DNA of 64,000 nucleotides from Litoditis marina (Eukaryota > Nematoda > Chromadorea > Rhabditida > Rhabditidae). The notes under the pieces were generated by a model, which was not told the origin of the DNA, did not search any database, and saw nothing but the letters and a program-made list of their open reading frames with translations. A program made the translations under genes and the position numbers. Location of the stretch: assembly GCA_964036275.1 (NCBI GenBank), contig OZ038440.1, positions 1,054,001-1,118,000 on the forward strand, given 5' to 3'. This document shows, piece by piece, positions 45,111-64,000 of the stretch; the first letter of the stretch is position 1; the number at the start of each line of letters is the position of its first letter.

Positions 45111-46222
45111 GTTTCACAACCATTATAATTCGGAAACATAAAAGTGTGAGTATTTGTGGAAGCGCGAGAGGTCTGCTAACAAATGGACAGATAGCGAGAA
45201 CAGGCGGTGCGGCCACCTATTTCTGATTACACCGTCCACTCCAATGCGGGGAGGATATGAAAGGATATGTTGGGGGGGGGGGGGTCGTCAAATCACATCA
45301 TCTCCAGATGGCACATTCGACGACAGCCACCACTATTTCACCACGTAGTAGGATAGTATAGTGGTAGACAAACTCATATAGGCCGCTCAGGAAGGGACAC
45401 AGCAGAAACTTCGGTATATTATGGGAACTGCCATATAATGAAGATGACGTTTCTTGTAACTCACGAATCAAGAAAAAAATTTATTCACAAATTGAGAATA
45501 AATTGTTTTTTTTTCTATTCTCAGAATTGTGATTTAAGATAAATAGAACAACGGAGAAACTGAACAATATTAGCATGTTTATCTTATGGGCTAGGTCAAA
45601 ACATGACAAATTTAGCGAGTCTCTCATGTTTTAGGAAAACTATTGAAAGCCTTATTACCTCAAACTATCAATATCAAAACAAAAATTTTAAACATTTTAT
45701 TCGAAAACATTGAAAACCAGAATACCATTGCACATTTACTGATTGGCGGCTTTACATGGGAAAATATGAAAAACAGAGTTGGATATTTACAGTTGTACAG
45801 CAGAACACACAACGAAGCCGAAAAACAGACTAGTTGTTTTCATGTCATACCAATCTATTCTGAACAGAAAAAAAACTACGAGAAGTTGTTGATTCATGGA
45901 CAAAACAGTTTTATACTTTGTGGTTTTCCGAAAAAAAAAGAGTTCGTTTCAAAATTATATTGATTTATTCTTGTAAACAAAGTAACTTTGACTCATGCAT
46001 AAATGAGATAAGTCTACCATTTCAATATATACTTTATAATGTCATAGTTGTAAACACAACTATATCCTGTCTATTGCTCGATATATCGTTTCATCTAGTA
46101 TGGAGGTCGTTCCAAGCAGTATTTCAGCGTATGCCTGAAACATTTGGTGATATTTGTAACGACGAGCTTGTAGTTTTACGGAGTACAGCTTCAGTAGTAC
46201 CTCGACGCCTAGTTCAGTCAAC

Positions 46223-46349
46223 AATAGGTATTAAACCATATAAACCCATCCTTCACAATAGGTATTAAACCATATAAACCCATCCTTCACAATAGGTATT
46301 AAACCATATAAACCCATCCTTCACAATAGGTATTAAACCATATAAACCC
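46223..46349 (+). repeat. 34-bp tandem repeat
   Basis: Three perfect 34-base units (46223-46256, 46257-46290, 46291-46324) beginning AATAGGTATTAAACCATATA are followed by a partial fourth. The identity between units implies recent amplification. The units abut directly with no spacers. Confidence 0.96.
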
Positions 46350-46763
46350 AAAAAAATATAAACCCATCCGTTCTCTTGTTCTACACACTATTTTCCCGTG
46401 AAACAAGGCGCTAGTGCCGAGACAAGTTTTGTTTGAGCAGGTAAATAGTGCATGTTCCAAGAGACGCAGATGGGAGAATTGGAAATGCGATGCTCACGTA
46501 TACGTTCTCTGGTATTGAACCAAATAGTGACGATAACGAAAAACATACAGCAGCAATTGTGCACATTATCACTGCAGAGTCTCAGAATGTTTGTTTCTGG
46601 TTTGATTCGATTTCACGTCTACATGTTTGTGGTCTAGATCTCCAAAGAATCTAAGAAAAGTCAGTTTCTACATTGGTTTTCAGTAAGGCTCCTCACGCTT
46701 CATCATACTTCATTCGCGATTGAAAATCGATAGTGTATGCTCTAACTATAAGTTTATAAGATA

Positions 46764-46769
46764 TTTATT
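46764..46769 (-). terminator. Poly(A) signal AATAAA of the membrane-protein gene
   Basis: AATAAA on the minus strand lies about 55 bases past the TGA of the membrane-protein gene, a normal distance for a short 3' UTR. Confidence 0.6.
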
Positions 46770-46823
46770 TTTCGCTAAAAAAGCAATACGTTCATGATTC
46801 TGGGCGTAAAGTTTGGTTTGAAC

Positions 46824-48362
46824 TCACTGAATAGGGTACGGGTTGGCTGCGGCTTGCCAGGATTCCTTCTCCTCGAACTGCCAGAATCCCTGTTTCACCT
46901 AAAATACACAGATTTCCCTCGACAATTGTTTCTTGCGAAAAACCTCGCTTGGCAAAGGCTTCTCTAAACTCATGAATAGCTTACGGGATATTCTCCTGAG
47001 ATTATCATGTACTAATGATCTATCGTTGTTGTGGCGTCGTAATCACCTAATTGTCGCGGAAAGATGCTGAATTGTTGTCAAAGGAGATTACGATCTGTGT
47101 AGTTTGTAGTTCATCAGTACTTGAACAGAATACTTTCCGGTTGATCTAAGAACATACCTCGGGTACTTCGGGTCTGGAGGCAGTCTCGAACAGTCTCTGC
47201 TCGGCCGCATCACTCTCCGGATCCCCGTGGTAGGTAGTGGTGGTGGTGGTCACGGTTTTCCTGCAACAAGTATGAGCGGTAACCACATTTGAGATGTAGA
47301 CAAGCACAACTTCACTTGCAAACATCAAACTACAAATTCAAAGAATCGAAACAATTTTGCCTTACATTTTCAAAATGTTAGCTGTTTTCCAAACATTTTC
47401 TTATGATGTAACTTGTTACTGGAAAAATATTTTATATTAACATTTACTTGTTACTGGCAATATATTTCATATTAATATTCACATTGCTACTGATAGTCGG
47501 CAATTTTCGTGCTAATGTAAAAAAAAAGTTTTGTTCTTACTTGATAGGTACTTGTCCTCTGTCATCTAGAAGATGTGCAGCCCATCCGCAGTGGAACAGC
47601 AGAATTCCAACTATGATGAGAATAATAGCCAGCGGGATCAGTGCTCCGGCGCTGGAATAAAGTTATAATCAGTTGCTTGGGTATAACATTTTGTATGTTC
47701 ACCAAAATATTATTGTTGGTGGTTGCAGATATTCCTATAAGGGCAACCGAGTTACTTATTCACATACTACCCTAGAACGCTTGCTGTTTCAAGTTAAGAG
47801 GGTCACTTTTTCGAGCCCAAGCAAAACCAAAACCAGAATCGGCACTGGTTGGGCGGTGTTGGAAAAAGCAGGGCTTCTATTTTTATTTTTATATGATAGA
47901 ATTCTACTAACATATTGGAGCACTCGACGGCAATACAAACGAGAAGCATGGCCAAAAGGATCATCACACCAAGGAAGAAGAGAATGGCACCAAGGAACAG
48001 AACACATCGTCTGGAAATTCGCTGTTGTTTCACTTTGAATATGAGTGGTATTGTAACATTCCCTCCCAATACTTCAAGTTTTATATCTCACTGTGTTTGT
48101 AGTTTGATCCCGTGGCTTCACGGTCGACACAAATAATGAATGTATAGAGATCAAACTACAACAATGATTGGCGCAGTCCCTATCGGTACTTTTGATCTGT
48201 TTGAACTCACAATAATAGTACTGTGATTTCAATAATATCAGGAATTGCTGACCGTGCAGTCCATATTCCCATGTAGGCGGGTAGACAAGGGAAACAGAAC
48301 ACGGGGAAGCTGCGACGGGCATACCACGGCTGGTACTCGCCATCCGTTGTGATGTGCACCAT
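46824..48362 (-). CDS. Two-span membrane protein, family not recognised
   Basis: Five exons: 48211-48362, 47912-48010, 47541-47651, 47158-47260 and 46824-46898. They join in phase into 179 residues ending NPYPIQ. The N-terminal 45 residues are Cys/Trp/Tyr-rich (EYQPWYARRSFPVFCFPCLP). Two hydrophobic stretches follow: about residues 46-82 (core FLGAILFFLGVMILLAMLLV) and 86-109 (core LIPLAIILIIVGILLF). A hydrophilic tail with a T7 run and many acidic residues follows. A strong acceptor (TTCCAG) ends two bases before the ATG, which fits spliced-leader trans-splicing. The TGA overlaps a GTGAGT that could be a donor, so an extra 3' exon is possible. I do not know the function. Confidence 0.75.
48097..48161. 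mobile_element. 65-bp MITE-like element, TTGTAGTTTGATC ends
   Basis: Perfect 13-bp inverted repeat: TTGTAGTTTGATC at 48097-48109 and GATCAAACTACAA at 48149-48161. It sits inside the first intron of the membrane-protein gene. The same ends bound a 300-bp element in the PKD gene. Confidence 0.75.
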
Positions 48363-48364
48363 TC

Positions 48365-51034
48365 CTGGAAGAGGTATAAATGAAAAGTGTAGAGTACGTA
48401 TGCTCGAATATCCCAACACCTTCATCTCATCCTGCGTCTCTCGCTCTGCCTCACTATTTCTCGTCTCTCACATCCCGGCGGGATGTAAGAGCAGATAAAT
48501 AGCGTATGTTTGGGGAGACGTAGGATATGGGATGAAGGTGTCGGGATCTTCTAGCATTCTCAGTAAAGAATAGGATATTTATTCAACCAGTTTGCTCAAA
48601 AATAATATATTAAATTATAAAATACAAGAAAGTATAAAGACACAAAGAGCAAAAAAGTATGGAGATGAAATTACAAAAGGCTGTGCTTAGTGTATTGCCA
48701 CGATGACATATAGGTTCATGATAGTTCACGATAATTTATCATATCTGAAGATACTCAAGTAAGTTCAAAAACTTCGTTTTTTCGAACTAAACTGATTGAA
48801 ACTAAAAGAGAACCAACAAAGTTGGAGAAGTTTTTACATGCTGTGGTTGCTCACTACAAATCCCCCTGGTTGGGCTACCAGTTTGTGATAAATACGAAAA
48901 TAGGTTGGAGAAGGTCATTCCAAAATATCTCAGCTCACTGATTTATCTGATGAAAATATCCTAGTGATTGAATGATTTCTTACGAAACTGGTTCGCCACA
49001 GCAAAAAGCGAAACTCATAATATACTTTTGTCCATTTTTGTTGGCAAGGAGCACAACATTGGTCTGTGTAAAAATAGGTAAAAGTTGTCTGGAATTAATT
49101 TTTTTGGGGGTACATGGAAGAACAAAAACAATCATTTTTAACTAGAGTTACAACTCATCAACTACATTCTGATCCGCAAACTGTGCTACCTAAATGTTAG
49201 CCGTAATATCGAGAGGTTGTCAAAACTAGAGTACATCCACCCTGAATTACTACTACGTTTGAGAACATATGTATATTCAAAAAATTTGGAAGTTAGTAAT
49301 ATCTGTTCCTACTTCGCTATTTTCCTCGATCGATGAGCAATCAATAAGAGCTCGCGAAAATGTTCATGTTGTAACAAACAAACGCCACATCAACATAAAG
49401 CAAGTAACCGCATAATATTAGTGCTTTTAGAGACTTTTGTTTGATGAATAGGGCTGGGATGTAGGTAACTAATGCAATTGCCCTGAGGCTGATAACCTGA
49501 AGCTAATAACTTTTTACATTTCTAATACTTTATTCACTTACAAGTATAACATCTCTGAGTTCCATTGTTTTGGTTGGGTCACTTCATTGAAAAGAGTAAA
49601 ATTGTTCTACTTATCAACTTTTGGAATGCTTTTTGAACTTCTTGTAAAATATTCCAATTGAGTTAACAGTTCATTCCAACACGTCATACAAGTCATAAGG
49701 TTTCAGCCAAATATATGTGATAAACTAGTAAGTATAAACAATATAATAAATATGTAGAACCAGGATAGCCTGAGGGTATGCTAGGGAGAGAGCGCCCACT
49801 CTTTACAGCACAACCAATGGCAGGCAACGAATAATAGCAGCTGAAGATGGCGAAATAGCGAGCGAACGACAGATACGCAGACTTTTTATTTTCACGAACT
49901 ATGCACTTGTACTTTGTAGTTAGAAAAGTGGAGCCTATGATCACCACAATTACAAGAATCAGTGTACGAAACCGGCCTTGAAGTGGGAAGTATATTCGGA
50001 GAAAAATTAAAATTAAAAAAGGAGAATCGAATAAAGTTGTCATTGGAAGTTTTGCACAAGTAAGTACGTTTGACGTGAAACTTCGAAGACATTGAAAATC
50101 ACCGAGAAAGGAGCGAAAACGAAATGCGCCAACGGATCACTTACCCTAATAAGAAAAGCAAATACACAACCAGTTCCATTCACACATTGAACTGTTTTCC
50201 TGTGAAGAAGTAAAATTCAATTTCTGTATTGTATTTCGTTGTGTTTCTGTTGTCTCGCTACGGAATGAATCAGCGAAAATGGTTGAATTGGTGCATTCCA
50301 TCACAGAAACACGAGAAATACACTAGTAACGAACTATACGGAGATCGTCAGTCATAGTTGCGTAGTTCTCAAGTTTAAGAAAATCTTAGAATCCGAACAC
50401 ATTTTCCAGCGGTCTCTTCAGTCTTGTTCTTATTCTCGGTTCAATTTGGTTCATTGTCTGAAATATATTTTACTTCTTTTGATAATTATTTTTATCCAAT
50501 AATTAATTAGGGTTTTCAGAACATTCATTCAAAGAAAACACGAATAAATAACTCGATCAGCATGAACTAATAAATAAATATATCACAGTTTTCACAAAAT
50601 AAATAGAAGGCAATATTATTCGAAAACTACCATGAGATAAAACCGTGTATATTGCAGAGATTGTTGAGTTGCAATCAAAGAGAAAGAATCTACATAAGAT
50701 GATTGAACTGTAGGTGTAGGTGTTCTACTTTCAGTGAGTGGAAAGGAAGCGTGAAGTTCAACTTTAATATTGAGTCTTTCTACAGTAAGTAAACGGGATA
50801 ATTACGTAAATCGTGACCGATACCGGCACACTGTGCCCTTTAGTAGTGCATGGTTTCTTATGCATTTCATAACGCGACTGAAAGTTTGACTACGGCTATA
50901 TACTCTACCAGAACTCAAAAACGTGAAAAAATGAAAGATCACACATTCTTTCTGGTTTCTGGTCACGTTACGGAAGTATTTCGTTTACATCTTCTGTATG
51001 AAGTTTATGTGGAGAATAACGATATTCAATCCTG
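48365..51034. other. Intergenic, no gene supported
   Basis: It separates the membrane-protein gene from the secreted-protein gene. A 116-codon minus-strand frame at 49693-50043 includes one hydrophobic stretch (LILVIVVIIGSTF) but has no recognisable splice links or domain. A CATAAA at 51004-51009 on the minus strand may be a variant poly(A) signal for the secreted-protein gene. Confidence 0.5.
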
Positions 51035-53057
51035 TTACACTCTCATGTCGCCGAAAACATTTTCATTGACAGCGAGAACGGAATCGTCGAATTCCGGCAT
51101 CGCCTCAAACTCGTCGCTGCGGAGGGTGTTCGAGCGGAGGTTGCCCTCGAAACGATCCGATCTCTGGAAGAGAAATGTTTCAATTGTTTACTACATTAAT
51201 GAAAATAATGACAAAATTCACATACGTTCTCATAGTAATTACTCAGAACCTCGTCTGATCATTGATTAAATATATTCTTCAAGTTCATCCCGAGTGCAGC
51301 TCCACATATTTATGTTTTCCCCCAGATACAATGTGAATTATTAATAGTTCAACAACATGTTATCTGTCAGGCTTTGATAAAAAGATGTTTCTGGCAGAAC
51401 TTCTAGAAATTTACCTGTCTGTTCCACACATTTGATGATTGGGTAGTCGTTCGAGCCTCGAATCTCATGGCAGCTTGAGGTGTCATTGTGCTCTCTACAA
51501 CCGGTTCCTGAAACTTTACTTTTTAGCAACATTGAATATAAAACAAAGTATAAAGTGGAGTAATTGATTGATTTGTTTCCTAAACTGATTAATGCAGTAA
51601 TGTTCTGAGTTTGTAGCCGTTTAGAGAGGATTTTGAAACAAAAGCATGTATCCTGTTCACAAATTAATGTCAAAAACAAGAGATTAGCGCGAGACAATGG
51701 AGATAAAAAGTGATCAGGAGATGCTAAACTAGACGAAGCTTAGCTGTCGCGGCACAATCAATCAGGCATTCAGATGTGTTTTTGAACGTTTGGACTGCAA
51801 AATATTTCAGCGTGTCAACTATGTCAAATCACTGTTTCTAATGTGAACATAGGTTTGTTAACCGTTTTTGTAATTATATGCTGTATTGAGGGTGACTAGC
51901 GATAGATGTTAATTTTGTGAAATAGCTTGAATGTATCGAAATCAGTCGATTAGCAGCCGCCATGGTTCGCTCGGGAAGCACTCAGAATCATCAGCGGCAA
52001 TTTTATGCGATTGGCCAGCTATGAAAGCGGAAGAGCATGGAGGTCAATGAGGCTGCAGACAGGCTGAGATATTCTGTGTCTCTCTGAACTGCACACTCTC
52101 TCGTCGAGACCGCTACAAAAGTGACTGGGAATTGTCTGAGGAACATGATCTCACCTGGATTGTGGGCATGGGCGCCCCCTTGGCTGGGTGTAGTCGACAG
52201 ATTCTCAACTGTGGATGGTCATTGCAGATGTCCCACTTGTTATATGGTCCCGCCACGGGCTTGTTCATGATCTGAATACATAATATATTTGAAAACTGTC
52301 CGCAACCCTCTGAGAACACGATCCAACACTGTAAGAACGATACCAAAATCGTCTTCAGGGTCACAACCATTTTTAGGGGCACTTTTCACAGAGCACATAA
52401 TTTACTAATGTCCTCCATGTTTCGTTAAACATGGAAAAAATATGTCGTGTCTTGAAAACTCTTTTTGAACTTGTTTTCACCATTCCCAGACAAATAACAC
52501 CTAGCAAAGCCAAATGTTTCAGAAGGATAATTTTCAGTATCATCCGAAAAATACTTCTTCAGAGCACACGTGACGTGAAAACAGATGAAAAATTCTATTT
52601 TTTTTCACTGAAAACCGATTTCAGATGAGCAACGGAAACATAAAAAAAGACGGAAAACATTTTTGTACGAAACTAACCTCCATTGTGCAAATAATAAGTG
52701 TGTCATCCAGATCGCACAGCTTTTTCCTCATGTAATGTGGAAGCATAGAACGTCGGTCGAAACTGGGCAGGGAACACAACTTGAAAAAAGTTTATTATCA
52801 ATACAATTTTCCAAGTTTGTTAAAATTTTCTAGTTCAAAAAACATTCCAAATGTTTAGAAAGTCAAACAGAAATGATTTGTGTGAGTTGCGCTGATCCAA
52901 CTCTGTAGTTATCTCAATAATAAGTTTGAAAGACTTTAAATAGAAAATTTGAACTAAGGTCTACTGCAAAATCAGAACAAAAAACGACATTGAAAGGAAA
53001 CGAAAAAAAACTCACGGCCATTCCAGCATACGACAATAGGTATATGAGAACTTTCAT
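51035..53057 (-). CDS. Predicted secreted 160-residue protein, family not recognised
   Basis: Five exons: 53016-53057, 52678-52779, 52155-52271, 51415-51507 and 51035-51163. All junctions are phase 0, giving 160 residues. The N-terminus MKVLIYLLSYAGMALCSLPS looks like a signal peptide. The body has KKLCDLDDTLIICTM, then KWDICNDHPQLRICRLHP with spaced cysteines, then a Ser/Thr/Arg-rich tail with RSDRFEGNLRSNTLRSDEFE. A strong acceptor (CTCTTACAG) ends 35 bases before the ATG, a plausible trans-splice or 5' UTR splice site. Exon 4 is also open in another frame with cysteines, but only this frame joins both neighbours in phase. There is no homology I can name; it could be a small secreted ligand or a peptide precursor, which is speculation. 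Confidence 0.62.
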
Positions 53058-53092
53058 ATTCGGGGTAGATGCTAATTCCCGTACACACTTTT

Positions 53093-55952
53093 CTGTAAGA
53101 GAAAGTTGACAGCGATGAATGGGTACACATAAATACAATAGATTAAATGTGAGACACTACAAAGTCCTGGGCTGGTGCGTACAAGACATTCAAGGAGATT
53201 AAAACTTTTTCCAAACCTATAAAAACTGACCATTTATAACCTTATGAAAGTGAAAAAGAATGAAAATAGAATATTCCACAGTCTCGAGAAAGAAGTTGAA
53301 GTTTCCTCCAGTGTTGTCACTTTTCAGTGGTGTTTAGGAGATGAAAAAAAGTTGAAGAAAGAATGGGACAGTTTGTCGAGTGGTCAGTTGTTTGCACCAT
53401 TTCAAGTGGACGCGGCTTGTTCAGGGTTTTCAATATCGGTTCAAAGACGCTGGATTTCAGTATAACAACCATAAATACATAAATAATCGAAGAGCAATCA
53501 ATACATTGAAACTTTGGGATTGAATTGTCTAAACGAATAAAAGTTAAAGTTTACAGAGCACGTACTGTTTTAATAATTAGTTGTGCAGTAGGAGTCAAAG
53601 TTGGAATAGTACTTTTGTAATCTGAATTGCACATTTCAAATAAATTTTAAAAGTGTATGGTTATATTTCTCAGAATTAAATAGTTTCTTTTGTTGGAACT
53701 TCAAAAAATCTAACCTTTTTGTTAAAAGATAAACACAACAATGAAGCAAATTGAATGTTTACGTGGAACATTGAAGTGCGCGAACATAGGAAACGATGTC
53801 TAGTTCAATTCTCGTTAACTGTTGCGGTTGATACGGTTTTTCTTGTTTTATTGCGCCAACGAAGAGCAATTGTTCTAGTTGAACAGCGTGACCCGGATGG
53901 TATGAAGCATTCACAAATAGCTGACAAACCGGAAAATAACAAAGCTAATTGGGTATTTCACAGATAAATTCGAACCCCTGGTTAGATTTGAATACCATCC
54001 TGCCTTCAGATGGCAAAAAGGCTGATTAGGTCTGAGTCGATAGTTGGAGCTACGCAAAGTTATGTTATTGTTTTTTACTATCGAAATACAACATACTCGT
54101 ACGAAGCAGGTTAGTTGTAAGTTAACAGCCATTCTTGATGATGATCTTTGTTATTTTAATTTGATGTGGTGTAACCTTCAAGTGTTTCATTAAAAACCTT
54201 TGACAGAAATATCAAAAGAATATGTTAACCTAGGGGCTAGGCGACGTTTCACGATAAGCGGCTATCGGCTAACGGGCAGTCTGCTCGAGAAATGAAGCCG
54301 GTGATCTAAGCGGAATAGCTATTAGTTAACTTCAACTGGTTATGTTATGAGATATGGTGGGACAATGAACAACAACCTATTAGCATCATCCGGTTCATGC
54401 ATTACTGTATCGTGCAAAGACAAAGAAGGGCAGCTACAACATGCCCATAAACAAAGGAATAACACAGACAGGATGGGAGTTTGAATCTCACGTATGGACA
54501 CGTGTAAAGCGATTGGCAAATTCCGACGCCACAACACGCGAAGTCCGACCAAAAATAGAGGGATTGAGCGACGCACACCGTTGACTTTCGAAAGAGCGAT
54601 TCCTATACATGCATGTTGGTGGAATAGCTCATCTGTTCCACAAGACGTGGACTGAGCGTGTGCGACTGTGATATTTGCGAGAGGCAGCAAAACAACGTGC
54701 TGGGGGCAATGTATTTGATGAATACGTCTCATTCGAACACCAATTTCAATATGGATGTCGAGATGATGTGGGGGATTGTAGCTATCTACCAATACCTGAT
54801 CTACTTTTTCAATTCATTCTTTCACGATTGCATGAGCGATTGCTACAATCGGTGATGGATGGTTCAGTCGGATTCACGTTTTTCGAACTAGTCAAGCCGT
54901 ACTTCTTCCAATTTGACGAGGAATCCTCATGAAGTTTTAGTAGAAAACAGTTCGCCTTTTCAACTATAGCTCAAATATGTAAGGGTTGAACGCAAATACA
55001 TATCCTAACATAAAACTACACAGAAGTTTAGCTGAAATCGATTGGTGATGTTCACTGAGACGCGAAACAAAAAGAGCGAAGTGTTTAGTTGGAAAGTGCG
55101 CGAGAACGCTGAAGTGAGACAAGATGTTATCGTCCAGCTGAACTTATTTTCAGAAAAACTTCGGAATCTTTGAAACAGTCACAAAAACTGAAATATATTG
55201 AAACAAGAAGTAGGTTTGTATGGATTCCCTGTTTACTGTCTTACTTTTCATGCACACATAATTTATCTTCTCATTTCGCACTCGTTCGCCGGATTTATCG
55301 TGTGTGGAGTATCGTGTGTGGAATATTTCATAATATATTTTATGTAACATATTTGAGCATTCAAATGTTTTATTATTCGAAAGTTATTTCACAGAAAACA
55401 GAAAAAAACAGGTTTGGAAAAGAATTCACCTAGTTAGAAAAACATTTTATCTCGAAAAATTGCGGAAAAATACGAAAAAGGAATACATAATGCAAATAAA
55501 TTTACATGATATCTCGACTATAGCTAGTGCGCGAAAGGACTAGGACGACCTTTGAACTCTGTGAAACAGCCCATGGTCAAACAAACCGAGATCAGATATA
55601 GAGAAACAACGTTTTCACATATAATTTGATATGCAAGTCACCGTCAGGAAAAACAAATAGTAAACTGATTAGGGCAATAGACGACCTCTGCGAAGTTACA
55701 AATCTACGAATTAACGAAATCAAGCGATCTACGGTTTCGTACTATCCGAACATGTAACGTGTGAAACTCAGCAAAAAACAAAAAATCATGAATATTTGTA
55801 GGTTCTCTCATTCGAAAGCAAAATCACATATTTCTGAAAGCAAAACATATTTGGAACGCGAACAACAGGGTTTCAAACGTAAGTGTAAGTGAGTTTCACA
55901 TATTACACGTGATCACGTGTGTTCATAATACAACAGGTCTAACTGATTTCTC
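53093..55952. other. Intergenic between secreted-protein gene and PKD
   Basis: No supported gene apart from the uncertain open region at 54415-54932. A possible minus-strand AATAAA at 55368-55373 lies about 580 bases past the PKD stop codon. Confidence 0.5.
54415..54932 (+). pseudogene. Interrupted open region, possible decayed coding sequence
   Basis: Plus-strand segments read like coding sequence but are broken by stops. One runs MPINKGITQTGWEFESHVWT up to a TGA near 54583. A second is an 85-codon frame at 54675-54932 ending KPYFFQFDEESS. The reverse strand also has a 150-codon frame. I recognise no domain; a remnant of a transposon or an unrecognised gene are both possible. Confidence 0.25.
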
Positions 55953-63823
<7,871 letters not shown>

Positions 63824-64000
63824 GCTACAAGAGCAGAAATAGTTACACGTAGAATGAACATTGAGATAATTATGACAAAGCTTCGAGATTAAAGTGTAAG
63901 CAGAATTCAAACGAAAAAATATCTAAAAAACTTTAATACGTGAATCTGGATAACTGTGGTTTTTTCATCAGACTATAGAATAAAACGCAAAAATTCCCGC

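Larger units (their letters stand above)
38598..46823. other. Intergenic region between RIN and the membrane-protein gene, repeat-rich
   Basis: No convincing gene. It presumably contains the RIN promoter near 38.6-39.4 kb. From about 39.4 kb to 44.1 kb the base composition and motif content change, and much of it is interspersed or tandem repeat. A 106-codon open frame at 45643-45963 is A+T-rich and unrecognised. Confidence 0.55.

Noticed and set aside
45643..45963. 106-codon plus-strand frame
   Set aside because: A+T-rich codons, no domain and no splice or promoter support; kept only as a note in the intergenic entry.
46223..46349. CRISPR-like array
   Set aside because: Units abut directly with no spacers and the genome is eukaryotic; it is a simple tandem repeat.
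51415..51507. Alternative Cys-containing frame of exon 4 of the secreted-protein gene
   Set aside because: It looks protein-like but needs a different phase than the strong donor upstream provides and does not continue into the last exon.

Overview
The window is animal nuclear DNA. It is about 60% A+T and holds spliced genes with GT-AG introns, 3' splice sites of the TTTCAG/TTCCAG type and abundant interspersed repeats. No bacterial, organellar or viral gene organisation is visible. The best guess is an ecdysozoan, most likely a nematode. The C-terminal part of the protein kinase D and its last residues look like nematode DKF-2-type kinases as I recall them. Some start codons lie a few bases behind a strong 3' splice site, as in spliced-leader trans-splicing. 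Several long mono-G/C tracts occur, as in Caenorhabditis. This assignment is inference; an alignment of the kinase and RIN proteins would settle it.

All four genes I can support lie on the minus strand. From right to left: (1) 55953-63823, the 3' part of a protein kinase D gene with the complete catalytic domain; the regulatory N-terminus is mostly or wholly beyond the window edge. (2) 51035-53057, a five-exon gene for a 160-residue predicted secreted protein I do not recognise. (3) 46824-48362, a five-exon gene for a 179-residue two-span membrane protein I do not recognise. (4) 1164-38597, a 35-exon RIN/sprint-family Ras/Rab interactor of 1536 residues (SH2, long low-complexity linker, RIN-homology/VPS9 Rab5 exchange domain, Ras-association domain). 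I assembled every exon by hand. The reading phase is continuous across all 34 introns of the RIN gene and across every junction of the other three.

The rest is intron and intergenic DNA full of mobile and satellite sequence. Two hAT-like elements (15299-15883, 25254-26037) have the same termini and perfect 8-bp target duplications but unrelated internal arrays. A 371-bp palindrome ends at the 3' splice site of RIN exon 8. A 104-bp hairpin sits in another RIN intron. A TTGTAGTTTGATC-ended MITE family recurs in at least three genes or flanks. The repeat-rich block 39.4-46.4 kb between the RIN gene and the membrane-protein gene carries an 88-bp repeat, a 147-bp satellite and a 34-bp repeat. A GGCGCC-studded repeat of about 140 bp lies at 28.9-29.8 kb.

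Functionally, RIN couples Ras-GTP and phosphotyrosine signals to Rab5-driven endocytosis, and PKD is a diacylglycerol/PKC-activated kinase. They are both signalling genes, but nothing in the sequence shows co-regulation or an operon: intergenic gaps are 2.7 to 8 kb.
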